A DNA stretch of 64,000 bases from Clitopilus passeckerianus. Lineage: Eukaryota > Basidiomycota > Agaricomycetes > Agaricales > Entolomataceae. The position numbers and the translations under genes were made by a program. The stretch is taken from the NCBI GenBank assembly GCA_944990035.1, contig CALYLX010000058.1, positions 62,001 through 126,000 on the forward strand, given 5' to 3'. Numbering within the stretch: position 1 is the stretch's first letter; every line of letters begins with the position of its first letter. Shown here piece by piece: positions 1-12,183 of this stretch. Under the pieces are notes generated by a model. It worked only from the letters and a program-made list of their open reading frames with translations. It searched no databases and was not told the origin of the DNA.

Positions 1-986
1 CGTGTACAAATTCGTCGTTGAATTCAAGCCAAGAACGGTTATGGACCCAGTTGAGTGGTAGATCAGCCGAAGCGGTCAAACAAAGGATCTTGTCTTCGTA
101 AATTTTCTGGCGTGCGTCATCCCAAGCCGGTGACCCTGTAAACTGAAAAGCGCCAGAGACACTACACTTGAGGCATTTAGACGAACCTGTACTGTGAGGT
201 ACAGGGCTACCACGATGAGAAATGCTGTCAGAAGGTGCGAGTGAAGCTGCCGAGAATGTATAAGACCCTGCTTCGCTAGGAGAATAAGATGGTGCCGAGT
301 GTCCAAGATTAGGCGTCGAGAATGAATGATGTAGGGATGGGGTGAAGCCAAGCAATGGATGAAGTCCTCCATAAACGTGGTTACTTGAGATCGGTGTCTG
401 GCCAGTAATGGGAGCGGGGCCAGGGGCAGGGAATACAGGAGCGGCAGGAAAGTTCATGGGGATCGGACCTCCATGAAATGCTGAGCCCTGCGTCACTGTT
501 GAGCGTCAATCTTTCTGAGGTGATTTGGGACCATCTTGAGCGCGGGTCTTGACGTCAGATTCTTGGTAAGGACACAAGGCAAGATTGGTGCAAAGTGCCT
601 CGGCCTGACTTTCCTGCCACATGCGATTGGGCGCTACCTTGTCGGTGGCCCAAACTGGAAAAAATCGACATGAACTGGTAAAGTGACTTACTAGATGTTT
701 CAATCTCATTTGCCGTACAAGTAGTTTGTCGAAGGCCTAATGCAAGATCTTCAGATTCTTGTTTGATGATCGAGCCAATCTTCTGGTCGAGGCATTTGAA
801 GCAGATGACCTTGATCCTATCTTTCCGAGCGGTCGTGAAAGCAGCATCAGACCTGGTTGCATAACCAGGGTGGTCTTTGAAGTAAGCCCTCCACCAGCCT
901 CTTGGGCGGGTTGCGCCGATTCGAGATCCTGAATCCGTGACCATGTTGGGTTCTGCAATTGTAGTTCTTGGTTCATACTGGCACAC
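1..986 (-). pseudogene. hAT-like transposase gene fragment, N-terminal part, with in-frame stop
   Basis: A minus-strand gene enters from ATG at 986 and runs off the window at 1. Exon 1 encodes a W/Y/F-rich stretch (GWWRAYFKDHPGY) followed by CFKC, resembling a BED-type zinc finger. A 37-nt intron (691-655, GTAAGT...CAG) joins in frame to WATDKVAPNRMWQ. The frame reaches TGA at 508-506, then continues open for about 165 codons to the window edge through a Pro/Ser-rich linker and KCLKCS to WDDARQKIYEDKI...LTASADLPLNWV. That last pattern is typical of the region before the RNase H-like core in fungal hAT/DUF659 proteins. The core is outside the window. The stop fits a CGA to TGA change. I infer a degenerated transposon-derived gene; a spliced live gene is less likely because no in-frame intron removes the stop. 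Confidence 0.6.
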
Positions 987-3142
987 ATTTTATACTACTC
1001 CTATGGTAAATTGATGGATAATCTTCGAGGATACCATGTATCATGAGTAATAACCATACAGATAACGAGCCCGAAGCACATTGCTCAAGGTTCTGCGGGC
1101 TGGACTTCATTCCAACTTCAATACAACCTCTATATTCAATCGGAAAAATGTAACAGATAGGCCAATATCTAATAGTTTACAGCCGATGATTCTACAGAGT
1201 TCCACAGAGATTCAGCACATCAGCAAATCCTGGTACACTATATGGGGCTGTGTAGGCCACCATAGCGCCATAGCACCGTAGCAAGGGTATACCACGTACA
1301 CAGTTCTCGATAGCTTCTGTATCATATCTATAGCTACCATGTTGGCTACATAGTTCTAAGTAGGTCTAGCCAGCAGGCTATCCACTATAGAGGCTGTCCA
1401 GAATTTCCCAGATGGTTCACTTCAATAGCACTCAAATTTTTAATGGAGGAATAATCAAACATATCCAATTTCAACGCTAACTACGACATGGGGTACAATA
1501 CTAGTATGCAGGCTCCTTAAGTTACCCTTTCCCGCAGCAAGCCTGGCCAGCCCAGGTACTTCATGAGGGGCCAATGTGTTCCACTTTTGTATCTCCAGCT
1601 TCGGCAAGTCAATGGTTCTTGCATAGCAATGGGTTTGGCAGTGCGTGATGGCAGTGGTGTTTGAGCTTCCGTGTGTAGTTAGTGTTGCAGAGAATTGTCG
1701 CACCTGTGAGGAAACTATGTTAGTGTTGATGAAATAAAGGTGCCATGATAGATATTGAGACTTACCGGGGTGCCCCAGATATGAATGGGAGGTGATGCTG
1801 GTGTTTTGGCAGATTATCGTTACCGCAAGAGTAGTCAAAACTAGGAAAATATGATGTTAGCCTTTACTGAATAAAAGCGGCCCATTTGCAGGTACCTCAG
1901 TGCACATTAGGACTCACCCGTGTTACCTAGACATTAGATATGCACGCGCGTATGTACTATCTACTTCTCATAGTCCACGTATATTGGAAGAAATGGCTGT
2001 GAAAAAAGTTAGTAAACCATGAAAGAATGATGACGGCGCTAAACAAGTGCCGCCCTCAATAAGTCTCATACCTGGTGATAATACTACACGGCATACGCGT
2101 CCTACTGGAGACTGTCACATCCTTATATGACGAGGAGGAGGCTGTTTGTGTGTGGTGAACCAAGAGGTGGTGAGAGGGAGAAAGTGATGAGAAATGAACG
2201 ACAAGTTGGCACGTCATGTTGAACTTCGAATTCGGTCGGAGCCTGAATTTTCATTCGGGATGTTTGTGCCGAAGTTGACACTATGTTGTGTAGAGAGAGC
2301 AGTACCTTCTTTTGTGGATTACAGGGTAGATCAAATAGGAGTTTATACGCTTTTGACAGCTAATATTAGCATTACTCTGTAATAGAGCCTGGGACTAATT
2401 TACTATGCCCTTGCAAACATCTTGCCTTGGTTGGCCGTGGGAGCTATTGCCCAAATTGGACATACACTACCCAGCACTATGCATCTCTTGGGCGCTATGG
2501 TACACTTTGGCACTAGCCGCACTATCAGCCCTTGACGCTATGGCGCCTATGAAAAACATGTTGGAATATGGCCCCCTATAACTATCTATGAGAATCAAGA
2601 AAACTACTGGCAACTATCCCCGCGCTATAGAATCAGGTCACGAATATGGCCAACTACCACTGTGGCTGTGCCAAAATCTGAGTTTGCTGATGCATAATAT
2701 TCTCTGAGCCTCAACCCAGAAGCTTTGCTACCAAATTCAAGCCCTCTCTCACTGGTTCTTTGACCAAAATATCGACCAGACGCGTTTGAGACGCGTATAT
2801 TTGATTGTCTGATTAAGTAATTGACTAAAGCCTACCCACGTGATTAAAGCCGAGTTTAGGTGGCGACCCCTGATCAAAGTCGACGTTTGGCCAGTATAGT
2901 CGACCATCTGACTTTACTCTGGGGTCGTCGACTGGCACAACACTGATTCATTCACTCTTCGCACGGAGTTCGCTGTAGACGTGAGGACTCATCTTGTCTC
3001 CATCAATGGTTGCCTCGCGCTCCCGACTACCGAGTCATCAGTCCAGAAGAGCCGACCTCAAAAAGTCCGGTCATTCTTGGAGGTTGATCGCAAAACATCA
3101 ACGTCTTGGCTGCCGCCACCCTCAGCGAAGGCAAAGGGTTGT
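987..3142. other. Intergenic region, no confident gene
   Basis: This stretch separates the hAT-like fragment from the ABC transporter pseudogene. Open frames are short and lack family resemblance. The only structure seen is a chain of plausible splice sites on the minus strand between about 2110 and 1609, listed separately. The last 200 bases before the transporter are the probable 5' region of that gene; I see no clear TATA box there. Confidence 0.5.
1609..2110 (-). other. Possible spliced minus-strand transcript, coding status unclear
   Basis: Minus-strand signals look like introns in series: GTATGAG...TTTTTTCACAG near 2070-1996, GTGAGT...TTTTCCTAG near 1920-1836, and GTAAGT...CCTCACAG at 1765-1704 (62 nt). 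Joining the last intron gives a short frame with several Cys and His residues that ends at TGA 1611-1609. No continuous frame links all the exons, and the product matches no family I know. It may be a non-coding or 5'-UTR transcript, or chance. Confidence 0.2.
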
Positions 3143-6100
3143 ATGGAGTCCTGCCACAACCCTGAAGGATGGGGTCCTGTATCTAGAACTCGCGACTTCG
3201 ATGTTACTCTGTGCTTTGAGGAAGGCGTGATTTTTCCCGTTGTCTTCGGAATCTTTCTGGCATTTGGAATTCTTCGTTCATTCCAGCTCTCAAAAAGACC
3301 TCAACAGCCTAGATCAAGGAAAAGTAAACGGGTGCTAAATACTAAGCTTGTAAGGATTCCACAGAGGCTATGATTTGGAGGATGTTGATCTATTTTTAGA
3401 CCTTACTGTTCGCCTCGACGACTACCAGCCTCATAAACCTCTTCCTCATAGCTTTGCGACAACAGCAGGTGCCATTAATTTCGACGTATATTGGTGAACC
3501 CCTTGTCTTGCTGTGTGCAGCGTCGTTGACGTATTTTAACCACACCCGAACCCGCCGAGCATCCACTCTCCTTCTCCTCTTTTGGCCGGCCTATGTAACT
3601 GCTTTGGGCATCTGGACAAGGACAGTCCATGCCATTCATTACCCATTCGACAGCAACCACCTTATTCTCTCCTTAAAATGGACCTCCGTTTTCCTGGGTC
3701 TCGTCTTGTTCTTGATCGAATGTGCCGGACCAGAATTTGGGGTGCCCCACCTCGGAGATATGGAACATACAGAACATCCTTTGCTTACCGCCAATGTTTT
3801 CAGTGTTTGGGTGAGCGTATGCCACACAGGACTAGTACATCCTACTAAATGCATGTTTACAGACCTTTGGCTGGATGACACCCTTGATGAAAAAGGGTGC
3901 TAAGCAGTTTATCACAGAGGAGGATCTTCCTCCCTTGAAACCACAAGACGAGTCCAAGAACCTCGGCAGAGATCTCGGGAAAGCCCTTAAAAAGCAGTAA
4001 GCTAGTGATATGGTTCCCTTCATCCTACGCCTAACCAGGTCTACAGCGCTCTTTAGAAGGCCCTCTTTGTTGCCTACGGTGGACCCTATGCTTGCGCTGC
4101 TGGGCTCAAACTCATTCAAGATTTCCTTGCCTTTGCTCAACCTCAGCTCCTACGGTTGATGCTGCTTTATTTCTCTCGCTACCAGACTAGCAGTTCCGGT
4201 TCCGTGAGCCAATTGGAAGGGTTCTCTTATGCGGTTATCATGTTCGTTGCGTCCGTACTTCAGACGATTATTGTGAATCAGGTTAGTTTACGTGACTGCA
4301 TAATTTGGAAGCACATCACTGAAGCATTCCCAGTACTGGCAACATGCCTTCGAGACGGGGATGCGTGTTCATGCCGGCTTGGTGACAGCCATCTATGACA
4401 AAGCTTTAGTTCTTTCAAATGACGAGCGCACCCATACATCTGGTGACATCGTCAATTTGATGTCCATTGATGCTACGAGGTTGCAGGATTTGTGCACTCA
4501 CGGTTTAACTGCTATCTCTGGACCTCTTCAGGTAAATGTCTTAAGACATTGTATAGTCATTGGTTTCTGTGCTAAATTCTTTTTAGATTACCCTTGCCTT
4601 CATTTCTCTGTACAACCTCCTGGGGTGGTCTGCCTTCGTTGGAGTCGCTATTATGATTCTGTCCATTCCTTTGAACACCATCCAGGTTGGGATTCTGAAA
4701 CGTATGCAAGAAGAGCAGATGAAGAACCGTGACAGGCAGACTCGCTTGATGAGCGAATTATTGGCCAATATCAAAAGGTTTGGACTGGATCGTCTCGTCG
4801 AAGTCTTCTAACTTCCTTTCGTGCAGCATCAAACTATATGCCTGGGAGTATAGCTTCGCTCGCAAGATTTTGGAGACAAGGAACGAGAAAGAGTTGAAGA
4901 TGCTGAAAAAAATTGGAATTGCAAATGTTAGTCGTTTATTTTGAACGTTCAACCACGGTCGTCTCACTCATCTATTCCATCAGTCTCTTAATCAACTCAT
5001 ATGGACTGGCATACCCGTCCTTGTCTCATTCAGCTCTTTTGCAACTGCTGCTATGGTCTCTTCTCGTCCCCTCACTGCAGACATCATTTTCCCGGCCATC
5101 TCATTATTCGGGCTTTTGCAAGACCCCTTAGCCATATTCGGTCAGGTCACCTCAAGCCTCATCGAAGCTTGGATATCGGTCGAGTGCCTTTCAGATTTCT
5201 TGAATGCCGCAGAGTTGCAGACGGATGCGCGAAAAGTTGTGCACGACATTACTTTAACTCCTGGAGATGAGGTATGATATTGAAACATTTTGAGAGACTA
5301 GATATTGATATTTTTAAGGTCCTCTCTATCCGAGATGGCGACTTTGCTTGGTCTCAGAACGCCGTCGAGTCGACTTTGGAAGGCATCAACCTCTCCATCA
5401 AGAAAGGCGATCTTGTTGGTGTGCTTGGTCGTGTTGGCTCTGGAAAAACCAGTCTTCTATCGGCCATCATTGGTGACATGTTCCGCAAAGATGGCGAAGT
5501 TGTGGTGTCTGGATCGATTGCGTATGCTCCCCAAGACCTATGGATATTGTCTGCCTCTGTGCGCGAGAATATTCTGTTCTTCCACGAGTACGATGAGGAC
5601 TTCTATAACCTTGTGATTGAAGGTGATATCTTTTCGATTTCAGAATTACCGCCTTGGGTGCTGACTACTGGTAGCTTGTGCTTTGACTCAGAATTTGTCC
5701 TTGCTACCCCAAGGTGATTTGACCGAAGTCAGGGAAAAGGGTTAGGATGCTCTTTCTGTTGTTGGACAATTGTTGATGATCAAACTCTAGGAATCACACT
5801 CAGTGGCGGTCAGCATGCTCGTGTCGCACTTGCTCGTGCGGTATATGCTAGGGCAGATCTGTGAGTTAAGACGGTTGAAGAATCTCTCACATTTACTGAT
5901 TTATTTACATCAGCACTCTTCTTGACGACTGTCTGGCTGCTGTTGACAGCCATGCCGCCCGTCATGTCTTCGGTGAGTAGGATGAACCCAGATAGAAAAT
6001 GTTTTTCGGTATGGTTTGCTGACTCTTGTCCAGACCATGTGATTGGTCCGGGCGGCATCTTGGCCACAAAAGCACGTATCCTGGTCACCAATAGCATTGC

Positions 6101-8818
6101 GTTCATCGGACAATTTGATCAGATTGCTTTCGTTCGCCGTGGTATCATCCTTGAACAAGGCAGTTATGCGAGTCTTACTGCAAACACGGAGAGCAAGATT
6201 TCAAAGCTCATGTAAGCTGCACTGTATCCATACGCAGTGCACTGCTAACTTGCACTTGATATAGCCGTGACCATGGGACTGAAGCAAACTCTTCGTCAGG
6301 TGCTTCAACTCCCTATCAAATGGGTGGAAGTCCAACTCCGAAGGACAATGGTGGTGGCGCCAACGGCTTGACCCACATTTCCGAGCAACCAACGGTCTTG
6401 TCCGAGAAGTTACTCAATCGCCGGAAGAGTTTCATCAAAGCAAAATTCGCTCTACCTACACCTACTAGGGAACCATCCTCAACTGGGCTTTCGAAGGAGC
6501 ATCAGGAACAGGGCCGTGTCAAAGGCCAAGTCTATAAAGAATACATTCAAGCAGCATCAAAAGTTGGATTCGCCTTCTTCCTACTTGCCATCATACTTCA
6601 ACAAGTCACCGACGTGTTTGCCAACCTCACGTTGAGGAGTTGGGTTGAACTTAACCGTGAAGCTGGGTCCAATACTGGCGTTTTCAAGTACCTAATGATT
6701 TATGGCTTGTTCTCGTTTTCGTCAACTCTTCTCGGTATCTTGTCCGCCGTCATTATCTGGGTTTAGTGTTCTTTACGAAGCGCAAAGCGGCTTCATGATG
6801 GGGTATGGTTTGCATCCCACGCTTTGCTATCCAGTTACTAATGGTGTTTAAGATGTTAGACTCGTTGATTCGGGCACCCCTCAGCTTCTTCGAATTGACG
6901 CCTATGGGAAGATATGTGACTGAATGCATTTCACCTATCTTGACTGCTGGACACAAACAACAGAATTCTCAACCTCTTCTCCCGAGACATCTATGTCATT
7001 GATCAAAACCTTGCCAGAGTCATCGCCAACCTGATCAGGAATGCCACAGGTTGCCTTGCTATCATCGCCGTCATTGGGATCAGCTTCCCGTTGTTCCTCA
7101 TTCTGGTCATCCCGTTCAGCTGGGTCTACTCACGCATCATGAAATACTTTCTTACAACTTCGCGTGAACTCAAGCGTCTTGATGCGGTTTCTCGCTCTCC
7201 CATTTTCGCTTGGTTCTCAGAATCTCTCAACGGTCTTTCTACCATTCGAGCCTTTCGTCAGCAGCCCATCTTTGTCGCTAACAACGAGCGTCGCATTGAC
7301 AGGAATCAGATGTGTTACTTGCCCATTATATCTGTCAATCGTTGGCTTGCTGTCCGGCTGGAGTTTGTCGGAGCACTCATCATCTTCATTGTTGCCGTCC
7401 TTGCTCTTACCACCCTGTTCACCACTGGCATTGATGCCGGGTTAGTCAGATTGGTGCTGTCTTACGCCTTAGAAACCAATTCGTCGTTGGTGATTAATCT
7501 ATATTCGACGCGAGTTATCAGAAATTCTGACCGTAATTTGTAGAACTCGGTTGTCCGATCTGCTGGTGAAGTCGAGCAGGACATTGTTAGCGTTGAGCGC
7601 ATTCTACACCAGACACGTGTCAACCCCGAGGCACCACTGGAGCTCCCTGAAGCAAAGACCGATGAGGGCTGGCCAGCCAATGGAGAGGTTGAATTCAAGG
7701 ACTATTCAACTCGCTACTGAGCCGGTCTGGACCTTGTTCTCAAAAACATCTCAATGAAGATTGTAAGTGACGATTTGTTCATAATATGTCCCTTACTCAT
7801 CCATGTCTGCAGATGCCTGGTGAAAAGATTGGCGTTTGTGGCAGAACTGGTGCCGGGAAGTCATCAGTATGTGAAGTTTCTTGATAACTCAGCCCAAATT
7901 AGCTAAGCTTTCTCTAGCTACTCCTAGCTCTTTACCGCATCATTGAACCAGTGTCCGAGACTATTTTCATTGACAGAGTCGACATTTCCAAGATTGGTCT
8001 CCATGATCGTACATGTTAGCTCGCTTCCGTACCTTTTCACATGCATACTCACAATCCACAGTGCACTCTGCCATCTCAATTGTGCCACAGACCCCTGATC
8101 TCTTCGAGGGTACTCTTAGAGAAAATATAGATCCTGTCGGCCAGTACACGGACGCAGAGATCTGGACTGCTTTGAGTCAGGCCCACCTCAAGGAATATGT
8201 TGATTCATTGCCAGAAAGCTTGGATGCTCCCGTGCGCAAAGGAGGGTCCTCAATCTCATCCGGACAGAGGCAATTGCTCTGCTTCGCTCATGCGCTTCTC
8301 AGAAAAGTATAACGCTACTTCTTTTTCTATAAGGTAGACAAGCTCACCCCACTTTCTTTCTCCAGTCCAAGATCCTTGTCCTTGATGAGGGTGAGAACGC
8401 AAGCCACCATATTACCATGACTTTATGCTAATCTCTGCGTAACAACACAGCAACCTCCGCCGTTGACCTTGCAACTGACAGAGCCATTCAAGATATAATC
8501 AGAGGACCTGCGTTTGCCAATATGACTATCTTTACAATTGCGTACATACAGCTCCGATCTTAGTTACCCATTGACGCTGACATGGATCCTTCAGGCATCG
8601 CCTTAACACCATTCTCGAGTCAGACCGGGTTTTGGTCATGGACGCTGGCAAGGTAAGCACAAGCTTTAGTTTGCAGATGGCTTTGTGGAATCAGTAGCTG
8701 ACGTGCTGTACAGATTGCGGAACTGGAACCTCCTCGTACACTTCTCGAAGACAAGAACTCCACATTCTATTCTTTGGCAAACGAAGCTGGCCTCGTATCT
8801 GGAACTCCCCTGGAATAG
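3143..8818 (+). pseudogene. ABCC-type (MRP-like) ABC transporter, nearly complete but disabled
   Basis: The start ATG at 3143 opens the ESCHNPEGWGP...DFDVTLCFEEGV motif of fungal ABCC proteins. Then follow TMD0, TMD1, NBD1 (Walker A GRVGSGKTS at ~5430, signature TLSGGQ at ~5800, LLDD at ~5913), a linker, TMD2 and NBD2 (Walker A GRTGAGKSS at ~7840, SSGQRQ at ~8255, LDEATSAVD, AHRLNT), ending at TAG 8816-8818. Around twenty short introns with consensus sites join in frame. Four lesions interrupt it: TAG 4054-4056 where the family has Trp before KALFVAYGGPY, TAG 6764-6766 before CSLRSAKRLHD, TGA 7718-7720 (probable Arg CGA), and the donor at 6912 reads ATATGT where GTATGT is expected (intron 6912-6963). 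The intact gene would be an ATP-driven exporter of conjugates or drugs at the vacuole or plasma membrane. Sequence conservation suggests recent loss. Confidence 0.85.
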
Positions 8819-9376
8819 CTTCATAGACCACCGGGAGGCGTATTCCGCCATCTATCCTACAACACGTCAACATCACTAACATCGTTGATGTCAGAGACCA
8901 TTGGTAGACGAAGATGCGGAGGTACTGGTCAAAGCCCAAAGCAGAGTCGGTGGATGAGGAGATTAAGCCATATTGGGAGGAAGAAGAGTCATTAACACAC
9001 GAGACACACCAGTATTAAGCGACGAAGACGCGGACTCAGTGGACGAGGAAGAGAACATGGAGGATGTATGAACAAGGAGGAAAGGAAGTACCTATCAAGT
9101 ACCAACACTGGCTTTGAGAGCACATCATTGACGACGAAATTTCTATTGACGAGGGCGATAAGTCATCTGATGACGAAGTGAAAATTTCAGCATATACGGA
9201 CGAAGAGGAGGAGAAAGGGAAGAGTACTTGGATAGAACTTGAATGGATGAAGAGGATCAGCCCCGATGGACAATTCATTGGAGCTTGATTAGATTTAGGG
9301 GCTAATCCGTCCGAAAACAGCAACTCAGATAGCCTCCATGTTTCTCTCCACGAAACTTCAAGTTCAATTGGATAAA
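8819..9376. other. Intergenic region between transporter pseudogene and NYN gene
   Basis: Rich in GAA/GAC/GAG triplets (roughly 8930-9240), so short acidic frames arise on the plus strand, but none is long or begins convincingly. The segment 9295-9315 resembles 10945-10965 upstream of the second NYN copy, marking the 5' part of the tandem duplication. Confidence 0.5.
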
Positions 9377-10618
9377 ATGTCCCTCCTCACTTCAACAACA
9401 ACCCGGGCGGGAAAAGCCTGGCGTAGGCTCAGGCGAGACGTTGCTATTTTCTGGGACTATGGTACTCCCGTGTTCACCTGCTTCCGTGTGTCGTGCATTC
9501 CAATGCTACCTTAGACAACTCTCTATTCCGTACCGCTGCTGAACAAGAAGTCGTAGTAAAGCGCATAATAGAAACGGCTAACGGTTTTGGAACTGTGAAC
9601 TTTCTCCGAGCATACACAGTTCCTTTGCAGCCTGGTCAAGTTACTCCAGGAAAGACACTTAAGTCACATAAAGGATCCTGCCCCGGTCTTGGCGAGCGGA
9701 AGGTTGTGCATAAGGCTATCCTATGTGAGAGTTCCGTTTGTCATTTCCAAAATGTGCTGGACTATCATATCAGTGGAAATGCTACTGCGTGCATTTGATA
9801 CCCATGATCGTGCAACGAAAACCACCATCGTCCTCATCACAGGGGACGGTGATTTTGTTGAAGCTATTGAACAACTAAAAGCACGCCAATTCGAGGTAGT
9901 AGTCATTGCGCACGTTCAATGTCATAACCGATTCACAGCCGCATCCTTTCTTCTGGACTATGAAACAGTTCTAGGAGTACTGGCTAAAGAAGACATCAAA
10001 GAGGTGTCTAAACCGCCTCCTCCGGTCACAGCTTCCGACCCAAGCACGAAATCGTCTCCTCAGGCTACAATTTCTGACCCACCCCCGAATTCGTCTCCTC
10101 AGACTACATCCACTGGCTTGGCCGCGGCTTCGTCTCCCCAGGTCACAATCTTTGACCCACCCCCTGGTAGATTATCCCCTCAGGTTACAGTTTCCGACTC
10201 AACCCCGAAATCATCTCCTCACGTCACAATTTTCGACCCGCCCCTCGAAGAATCTCCAGAAAACCAAGAAGAGAATAATGACGACGCAGATTCAGACTTT
10301 GAGCTTCTATACGAGGCAGGAGACCTGAAGATGTTTGAACCGCTGATTTCTTGCCTTCTTAGATATAAAAATCAGGGCTACTCTACTCCCAATCGGGCTA
10401 TAGTTGGCGAGTCATTTGCAAAACTTGTGAAAACTGATCCGGAAGTATATCAGCGTGCTGGTTGCCGAGGGTTTCGAGACTACATCAGACGTGCAGAGGA
10501 CCTTTATATAATCGAACGTGGTCGATCTGGCGGAACAGACTGGATCAAGCTGGACCCAGAATTGGTAGACCAAATTAATCTGGTTGCAAGGATCGGAGCT
10601 GCTTCCAAGGTCCCATAA
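9377..10618 (+). CDS. NYN domain-LOTUS (OST-HTH) domain protein, open copy
   Basis: Exons 9377-9461, 9515-9724 and 9774-10618 join in frame to 379 codons; introns are 53 and 49 nt. The N-terminus carries a NYN/PIN-like ribonuclease fold: DVAIFWDYDN (first Asp), FGTVNFLRAY, then TIVLITGDGDF (acidic pair) and EVVVIA. The middle Asp expected in VVDKAI is His here (VVHKAIL). A linker of about five repeats of ~13 residues follows, with the theme SSPQVTxxDPxP. The C-terminus (FEPLISCLLRY...AIVGESFAKL...YQRAGCRGFRDYI...DWIKLDP) matches the LOTUS/OST-HTH RNA-binding winged helix. NYN-LOTUS proteins such as MARF1 act in RNA silencing or decay; a role in RNA binding or cleavage here is inference, and the Asp to His change may weaken catalysis. 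It is the left member of a tandem duplication. Confidence 0.8.
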
Positions 10619-11023
10619 CTGACGGTCAGGTAAGTCTCAACCGGCCACGACTACAACATGAGCCCTCGCTCGAGTATAGGCTGAGGCGACTTCAGATGAT
10701 ACAATACAGGGAAGGCGAGCCCCCTTTCGTCCTGCTCCCGAAGACAAATCCCCCGTAGGAGCAACGAGGCCCATATATTACTAGTAGAAATGCAAGAAAC
10801 TCAATCTCGCCCCCTTGTACCCCCTGATATATTTCTTCTTATCACTCTAAACTATATAAATGCTACCAACTTACTACTAGCACACTGAGTAGTAGTCACG
10901 GAACCTTCCTAAACCCCCCTTGACTCTTCACCATCAGGACCTTGATATTAGGGGCCATTCCATCCGAAAATGGGTTTCGGCTAGTCATCATCTTTTTCTT
11001 CCAAAACGTTTGAACTCTGAGCA
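10619..11023. other. Spacer between the tandem NYN-LOTUS copies
   Basis: A 405-bp spacer. Its right end (about 10940-11023) resembles the 5' flank of the first copy, including the ATTAGGGGC...TCCGAAAA pattern, so it probably contains the promoter of the second copy. No open frame of note. Confidence 0.5.
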
Positions 11024-12183
11024 ATGTCCTTCCTGACTTGGGCTGGAGAGACCTGGCATAGGCTCACGTGAGATGTTGTGATCTTCTGGAATTATGGTAC
11101 GCTTTGCAGTTGCTTATGTATGTCGTGCATGCTAATGTTGCCCGTAGACAACTGCCCATTTCCTACCTCTGCTGAACAAGAGGAGGTAGTAAAGCATGTT
11201 GAAGAGAAAGCTAGGCGATTTGGAACTGTGAAGTTTCTCCGAGCATACACACTTCCCCTAAAACCTGGTCAAGCTGACCTAGAAGAGACGTTTAACTCTC
11301 CTAAAAGGGCTTTGAAAATCTGCCCCAGTCATGGCAAACGGGAGGTTGTGGATAAGGCCATCCTGCGTGAGTGTTTCCATCCTTTGTTGGCGAAATTTAC
11401 TAGACTATACTTTCAGTTGAAATGCTACTGCATGCCTTTGATACCCGTGATCATGCAACGAAGACCACCATCGTCCTCATCACGGGGGACGGCGACTTCG
11501 TTGAGGCCATTGAACAACTGAAAAAACGCCGTTTTGAAGTAGTCGTCATTGCTCCCTTCCAATGCCATACTCGCCTCTCCAAAGTCACATAATTTCTTCT
11601 GGACTATAAAACAGTTCTAGGAGTACCGGCTAAGGAACCCGTTAAAGCAGTTCTCAAACTGCCTCAGATCACAGTTGTCGAGCCAATCCCAAAATTGTCT
11701 CCTCAGGCCACAGTTGTCGTCCCAACTCCGAAATTGTCTCCTCAGGTCACAGTTCCCAGCCCAGCCCCGAAATTGTCTCCTCAGGTCACCGTTTCTGATC
11801 CCTCCCTCAATGAATCTCCCGAAAGCCCGGGAGAGGCTAATAGCGACTCAGAATCAGACTCTGAGTTCCTATATGACGCAGAAGACCTAACGATGTTTGA
11901 GCCGCTGATAACATGCCTTCTTAGATATAGGTATCAAGGCAGCTCTACTCCCTATCGGTCTATCGTTGGCGAGGCGTTGGCAAAGCTTGTGAAGAGCAAC
12001 CCGGAAATATACCAACGCGCCGGATGTCGAGCCTTTCGAGACTACATCAAATGTGCCGAGGATCTTGGTATTGTCATATACAGTCGTTCTGGCCCAATGG
12101 ATTGGATCATGCTGGATCCGGATTTGGTGGAGCAAATGGACGTTGTCGCAAGGATTAGCACCGCCTATCGGGAGTCATGCTGA
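11024..12183 (+). pseudogene. NYN-LOTUS protein, second tandem copy, broken by two stops
   Basis: This is collinear with the preceding gene: same exon-intron order, same Pro-rich linker with shorter repeats (PKLSPQVTV), and a LOTUS domain (FEPLITCLLRY...SIVGEALAKL...RDYIKCAEDL...DWIMLDP). Codon 16 is TGA (11069-11071) where the first copy has CGA (Arg). A second stop, TAA at 11590-11592, lies just after the NYN domain. The first catalytic position reads FWNYDN (Asp to Asn), while VVDKAI and GDGDF are kept, the reverse of the first copy. The LOTUS part alone stays open from 11593 to 12183, so a shortened product starting internally is possible but unsupported. Confidence 0.75.

Noticed and set aside
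1455..1838. Continuous minus-strand frame of 127 codons as a protein gene
   Set aside because: It runs straight through a consensus intron (1765-1704) and has no family resemblance or sensible start.
8930..9240. Acidic plus-strand reading frames after the ABC pseudogene
   Set aside because: Short GAA/GAC-rich stretch without start context or splice support.
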